Source: Chloroflexota bacterium (GTDB taxonomy: Bacteria; Chloroflexota; Chloroflexia; Chloroflexales; Herpetosiphonaceae). From it: 64,000 bases of DNA. Both the position numbers and the translations under genes were made by a program. The stretch spans positions 516,299 to 580,298 of the forward strand of contig JAIUOC010000003.1 in assembly GCA_020161265.1 (NCBI GenBank), in the 5' to 3' direction. Positions 61,040-64,000 of this stretch are shown here, piece after piece. A model generated the notes under the pieces. The model ran no database searches and was not told the origin of the DNA. It was given only the letters and a program-made list of their open reading frames with translations. Position 1 is the stretch's first letter; each line of letters begins with the position of its first letter.

Positions 61040-62119
61040 CTATGGCTGCGGAATAATCAAGGTTAACCCAATTGGAATCTCATCACGATCACGAATGATC
61101 GGGTTGGCGTTGACCAAGGCATTGGGGGTGATCCCAAAGCGTTGGGCGATGCCATTGATTGTATCGCCAGCTTGGGTAATGTAAAGCTGTGGTGTGACCG
61201 TTGGCGTTGCAGTTGGCGTGTTGGTTGGCGTGGCCGTGGTCGTCGCCGTCGGCGTTGGCGTGCTAGTTGGGGTATTAGTTGGCGTTGCCGTCGCCGTTGG
61301 CGTTGGGGTATTGGTCGGTGTTGGCGTTGGCGAGATTTGGGGCTGAACCACCAACGGCTTAGATTGCTCGGCCAATAATTGTTCGCCAGCCCGCACAAAC
61401 ACCGTTTGACCATCCATCGCAACTTGCACATTGCCCTTGTCGGTGGCGTAAAAGGTCGTGGTATTATTCCGCGATTCGACAGTGAACTCTGTGCCACGGA
61501 CTGAAGCTGCTGAGGATGGTGTTTCAACCTCAAACTGATCATTCGGCCCAAGCAAGCGTTTGACCCCATTAAGCGTGCGGCCAAACCAAACTTTGAGCCG
61601 AATTTGCTGGCCGCCATTTTCACTATCCATGGTTTCAAGGGTCATTCGGGCATTGGCTTGCAAGGTAGTAGTTTGGCCATCGAAATAAGTAATTAATGCC
61701 CGACCGGTTTCAGTTTGAATTGTATCGCCTGGCTCTAAAATGGTTACATCGCCAGCGTTTAAGCGGCGTTCAGCGCCAGTACGAAGGTTATTGATCACGG
61801 CAGTGCCATCGAAAATTTGCACACTGGCATTATGTGGCACGCTAGGAGCCGATGTGGCTAAGGTGGCGTAGGTAACAAAAAATAAAAGAGCAGTTGCCAC
61901 AATTAATGCAAAAATTTGCGCCCGACTCCATTGCCATTGCCAAATTCGACGTTTGGTTTTAGGGGTTTTGCGGCGCTCACGGGTTGGCTGCAGCGGGCGA
62001 ACTTGCTCCAGCTGTTGCTCAAGTGCTTGATTGATGACTTGTTGTTGGCTATGGCTAAGCTGTTGTTCAGGCAAGGCCTGATTAATCGCCTGCTGCAGCT
62101 GCTGCTTGGTTGATGCCAT
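61040..62119 (-). CDS. FecR-domain protein with Thr/Pro stalk and C-terminal LysM domain
   Basis: The protein has 359 residues from ATG 62119 with AGAGGA 6 nt upstream; this start lies inside the end of the sigma-factor gene. A cytoplasmic Gln-rich N-terminus (1-60) is followed by a membrane segment (~68-88) and a FecR domain (~100-255; GDTIQTETGRALITYFDGQT, FEVETPSSAASVRGTEFTVE). A Thr/Pro stalk (~265-310) and a LysM motif (~312-358; YITQAGDTINGIAQRFGITP, NALVNANP) end the chain. It probably senses or binds peptidoglycan and signals to the sigma factor as an anti-sigma or co-sensor. Confidence 0.9.
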   Translation of the reverse strand: MASTKQQLQQAINQALPEQQLSHSQQQVINQALEQQLEQVRPLQPTRERRKTPKTKRRIWQWQWSRAQIFALIVATALLFFVTYATLATSAPSVPHNASVQIFDGTAVINNLRTGAERRLNAGDVTILEPGDTIQTETGRALITYFDGQTTTLQANARMTLETMDSENGGQQIRLKVWFGRTLNGVKRLLGPNDQFEVETPSSAASVRGTEFTVESRNNTTTFYATDKGNVQVAMDGQTVFVRAGEQLLAEQSKPLVVQPQISPTPTPTNTPTPTATATPTNTPTSTPTPTATTTATPTNTPTATPTVTPQLYITQAGDTINGIAQRFGITPNALVNANPIIRDRDEIPIGLTLIIPQP

Positions 62120-62591
62120 AAAATTCCTCTGCCCCAGCAAGCTTGAGCCGTTGTTGGCCTTGCTGTAATAGTTGTTCAGTTGCGCGTTGAGTTCGACCAA
62201 GAATTTCAGCAATCATCGCAACCGATTCATTGTGGCGTAGCTGTAGTAACAGTGCCAAGTGCATGGCTTCGGGCAAATGTTGTAGCTCGCTAATCAGGCT
62301 GGCAGTTTGCGGCGTATGGCCATAATCGCGCCAATGATCAAGAATCACATGGCAGCTGATGGTGTAGAGCCATAAACGCAGACCTAGCCGTTGATCAACA
62401 CTGTGGATGGTGCGAATTGCGGTGGCCCAAACTTTGTTAACAATGGTTTGGGCAGGATCAGCCTGATAAACTGCCCCCCAAGCCAAGTTATAGAGCTCGC
62501 CTGACCACTGCTCGGCCAGCATACGCCACGTTTGTTGATCGCCACGTTGTAATAAGGCGATGATTGCTGAATCGTTTGGTGGTTGAGCCAT
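62082..62591 (-). CDS. ECF-like sigma-70 family factor
   Basis: The protein has 169 residues from ATG 62591; the RBS is weak, and a TTG at 62627 is a possible alternative. Region 2 is seen in ALLQRGDQQTWRMLAEQWSG and ELYNLAWGAVYQADPAQTIV, with VWATAIRTIHSVDQRLGLRLW and LYTISCHVILDHWR. Region 4 is LPEAMHLALLLQLRHNESVA, then MIAEILGRTQRATEQLLQQG with the expected HTH. The fit is looser than for typical ECF factors. It overlaps the FecR-LysM gene by 38 nt, which suggests a sigma/anti-sigma pair with coupled translation. Confidence 0.82.
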   Translation of the reverse strand: MAQPPNDSAIIALLQRGDQQTWRMLAEQWSGELYNLAWGAVYQADPAQTIVNKVWATAIRTIHSVDQRLGLRLWLYTISCHVILDHWRDYGHTPQTASLISELQHLPEAMHLALLLQLRHNESVAMIAEILGRTQRATEQLLQQGQQRLKLAGAEEFYGINQAAAAAGD

Positions 62592-62632
62592 TGGCTGATA
62601 CCCATCACTTTCGCACAAACTGAACAAAAAGA

Positions 62633-62661
62633 ATCACGTCGAGCATTTGTGCTGACGTGAT
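62633..62661 (-). terminator. Hairpin between the Cys-motif gene and the sigma-factor gene
   Basis: ATCACGTC (62633-62640) pairs with GACGTGAT (62654-62661) around a 13-nt loop that can pair further (GAGCA/TGCT). It lies 30 nt after the stop of the leftward Cys-motif gene. The T-run is short. Confidence 0.55.
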
Positions 62662-62691
62662 CGTAGAAGAATGACATTACGGGATTGCTAA

Positions 62692-63147
62692 CTAGCCTTC
62701 GCGAGCACGCCGCACCGCAGCATTAAAGCCAGCTTCATCACGATTGATCAGCTTGCGGTTTTCGCTGGTTTCCTCAAATTTAGGGCAGCGTACCGCCAAA
62801 TATGGGGCAGTATGCGGATCAACGCCCATTACACACGGCACATGTAAGCCAATTCGAAAGTGGCTACAATCGCGGCAATCGCGGGCACGACGGGGGTCGC
62901 CACCAGTTTCATTGTAGTGCTCGGCCAGTGCTCCAATGCTTTCGTAGAGCAACTGTACTTGGCGGCGCAAATCTTCGAGCGCCAAATTAAAGGCATTATC
63001 GCGGTCATTGGGGCGTGGGCGACGAATTAAGCCATCGTCTGGTTGGCGTGGTGGGGGCGTTGGGCGTGACGCATCATTACTACTCATGGATTCCTCCTTG
63101 GGCGCTTGTGGCGATGCTTTATCGCGCCCCAGCCAATTATCCAACAT
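62692..63147 (-). CDS. Hypothetical Cys-motif protein, 151 aa
   Basis: The protein has 151 residues from ATG 63147 with GAAGGAG 7 nt upstream; the frame to 63201 is not supported. A charged, Pro-rich N-terminus (~1-55) leads to a coiled-coil-like helix (LEDLRRQVQLLYESIGALAE). A Cys-rich part follows with CRDCSHFRIGLHVPC and a fourth Cys in VRCPKFEE. The spacing suggests one metal site. I recognise no family. It is transcribed away from the rRNA genes. Confidence 0.65.
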   Translation of the reverse strand: MLDNWLGRDKASPQAPKEESMSSNDASRPTPPPRQPDDGLIRRPRPNDRDNAFNLALEDLRRQVQLLYESIGALAEHYNETGGDPRRARDCRDCSHFRIGLHVPCVMGVDPHTAPYLAVRCPKFEETSENRKLINRDEAGFNAAVRRAREG

Positions 63148-63307
63148 GCCATGCTCCTTCGGCAATAGGCTCGCACTGGTGATTAATTGGTATTTTAGCA
63201 CTCACCAACAAGGGGTAAACTTGGGAAGGATGGATGAAAGGCAAAAGGCAACCGAGGAGGGGCGAGGATTCAGTGGGCAGGGGTCAGTGGGCAGGGGTCA
63301 ATACCTA

Positions 63308-63499
63308 TTTGGCACAGCAGAAGAATTAGTGAAATTCGTGTAATTCGTGGCGAAACAACCTATCTTCGTGGCCTTCGCGTCCTTCGTGGTTTCGTTCCTC
63401 GCTTTTGGCACAGCAGAAGAATTAGTGAAATTCGTGTAATTCGTGGCGAAACAACCTATCTTCGTGGCCTTCGCGTCCTTCGTGGTTTCGTTCCTCGCT
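63308..63499. repeat. Exact 96-bp tandem duplication built from the intergenic repeat
   Basis: Copy 1 (63308-63403) and copy 2 (63404-63499) look identical base for base. Each copy begins TTTGGCACAGCAGAAGAATT and contains CGTGGCCTTCGCGTCCTTCG, the same CACGAAGG word as in the dispersed repeats. Just upstream, AGTGGGCAGGGGTC is also doubled (about 63270-63299). No coding function is likely. Confidence 0.9.
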
Positions 63500-63523
63500 C
63501 TGGATGGATCAGGTTCGGGTGAT

Positions 63524-63552
63524 TTGACAAGGGCGGCAATCTGCGGTAGAAT
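63524..63552 (+). promoter_or_regulatory. rRNA promoter P1
   Basis: TTGACA (63524-63529), a 17-nt spacer and TAGAAT (63547-63552), followed by a GC-rich start region CCCCGGGCTGT. It lies about 400 nt before the 16S gene. Confidence 0.85.
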
Positions 63553-63626
63553 CCCCGGGCTGTCAACGAATGACTTGTAACGAGTCACGACACACACAAC
63601 TGATGCACTCGCCCACAACGGCTCAT

Positions 63627-63655
63627 TTGACACAAACGAGCAGCGGTGGTAGAAT
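63627..63655 (+). promoter_or_regulatory. rRNA promoter P2
   Basis: TTGACA (63627-63632), a 17-nt spacer and TAGAAT (63650-63655), followed by CCGCAGGCTGT. Box sequence, spacing and the downstream GGCTGT match P1, so the two arose by duplication or are held to the same consensus. Confidence 0.88.
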
Positions 63656-63924
63656 CCGCAGGCTGTTGACCGACAGCATCGATGTTTGCTCAACATCACA
63701 CAATTTGACGAATTGCTCCGCTCCGATGCTCATTTGGCATCAGCGGATTTTTTATCGCCAAAATCGCACCTTTCCAACTGATGGGTGCTGCGTCCGCAGC
63801 ACATTCCATGCATCATAGTTTTTGTTTTTTTGTCACCGTCACGCGCTTCGGTAGGGATTCTACCAAGCAGAGCCACCGTTCTCCGGCTCGTTAATCAAGG
63901 AGAACACGCAATCGCTTCGGCGAT
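63656..63924 (+). other. 16S rRNA leader region
   Basis: The leader has several small hairpins: GATGTTTGCTCAACATC near 63681, GGTAG/CTACC at 63850-63864, and AATCGC-TTCG-GCGATT at 63910-63925 (a UUCG tetraloop) right at the 16S start. Such structures can serve antitermination or pre-rRNA processing. I see no gene. Confidence 0.5.
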
Positions 63925-64000
63925 TTGTCGGCGAGTTTGATCCTGGCTCAGGACGAACGCTGGCGGCGTGCCTAATGCATGCAAGTCGAACGCATTCTTC
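63925..64000 (+). rRNA. rrs: 16S ribosomal RNA, 5' end only
   Basis: GAGTTTGATCCTGGCTCAGG, the conserved start region of bacterial 16S (27F site), begins at 63933. GACGAACGCTGGCGGCGTGC and ATGCAAGTCGAACG follow. The start at about 63925 is set by alignment with the E. coli numbering. The rest is outside the window. Confidence 0.97.

Noticed and set aside
63308..63499. CRISPR array
   Set aside because: There are only two directly abutting 96-bp copies with no spacers.
63298..63699. 133-aa reverse frame
   Set aside because: It is made of the tandem repeat and the rRNA promoters; it has a doubled amino-acid stretch and no RBS.
1..64000. tRNA genes, insertion sequences, att sites or a replication origin
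   Set aside because: No cloverleaf, transposase, integrase or DnaA-box cluster could be recognised by reading the window.

Overview
The window is most likely chromosomal DNA of a filamentous gliding Chloroflexota bacterium of the Herpetosiphon type. This is inferred from gene content (eukaryote-like kinase, phosphatase and FHA proteins with zinc ribbons, MglA/roadblock gliding genes, BTAD regulator, Thr/Pro-stalked surface proteins), from the intergenic repeat style, and from the first ~75 nt of a 16S rRNA gene at the right edge. No database search was possible.

Layout. 1-2090: a partial sugar-nucleotide-type nucleotidyltransferase runs off the left edge, followed by an AT-rich, gene-poor, decayed stretch and the first block of a dispersed intergenic repeat. 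2135-6115: housekeeping genes (DedA, AroQ, PurE, PurK) and two unknown genes. 6440-15624: a signalling block with a McrB-like AAA protein, an FHA-FHA-ABC exporter, a PP2C phosphatase, a Ser/Thr kinase and a zinc-ribbon/FHA protein. 15692-21718: HAD hydrolase, XRE/MmyB-like regulator, metallo-beta-lactamase-fold hydrolase, hotdog thioesterase, an OmpR-type two-component pair and an atypical stand-alone receiver. 21958-28284: ABC/FtsX transporter and a large MalT-like NTPase-BTAD regulator.

28483-42043 is the most interesting part. It is a complete-looking RiPP locus of thiopeptide/azole type, with three almost identical 62-residue precursor peptides. These are followed by three tetracysteine E1-like proteins (one fused to a SagB-type domain), a YcaO cyclodehydratase, a second SagB-type dehydrogenase, a PqqD-like/M50 membrane protease, a split LanB dehydratase, two SpaB_C-type proteins and an ABC exporter. 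Most genes overlap by ATGA or lie a few bases apart. In the inferred pathway, YcaO plus E1 partners make azolines, SagB oxidises them, LanB plus one SpaB_C protein dehydrates Ser/Thr, and the diverged SpaB_C protein may close a pyridine ring. The ABC pair would export the product or give immunity.

42139-45399 is a methionine operon (metY, small unknown gene, metX) behind a consensus promoter and a SAM-I riboswitch with a readable terminator/antiterminator pair. 45454-48325 is a leftward MglA-like GTPase/roadblock operon with DUF4388 and HTH genes. 48787-58187 holds secreted proteins (kelch, GH87-like, DUF11), Hsp20 and a GAF-PAS histidine kinase. 58394-63147 is a leftward run of an AmaP-like protein, a CHASE2-cyclase, a FecR-LysM protein, an ECF-like sigma factor and a Cys-motif protein. 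The right edge has an exact 96-bp tandem duplication, two tandem consensus rRNA promoters and the 16S start.

Start codons were moved from the longest frame where a ribosome binding site supported it.
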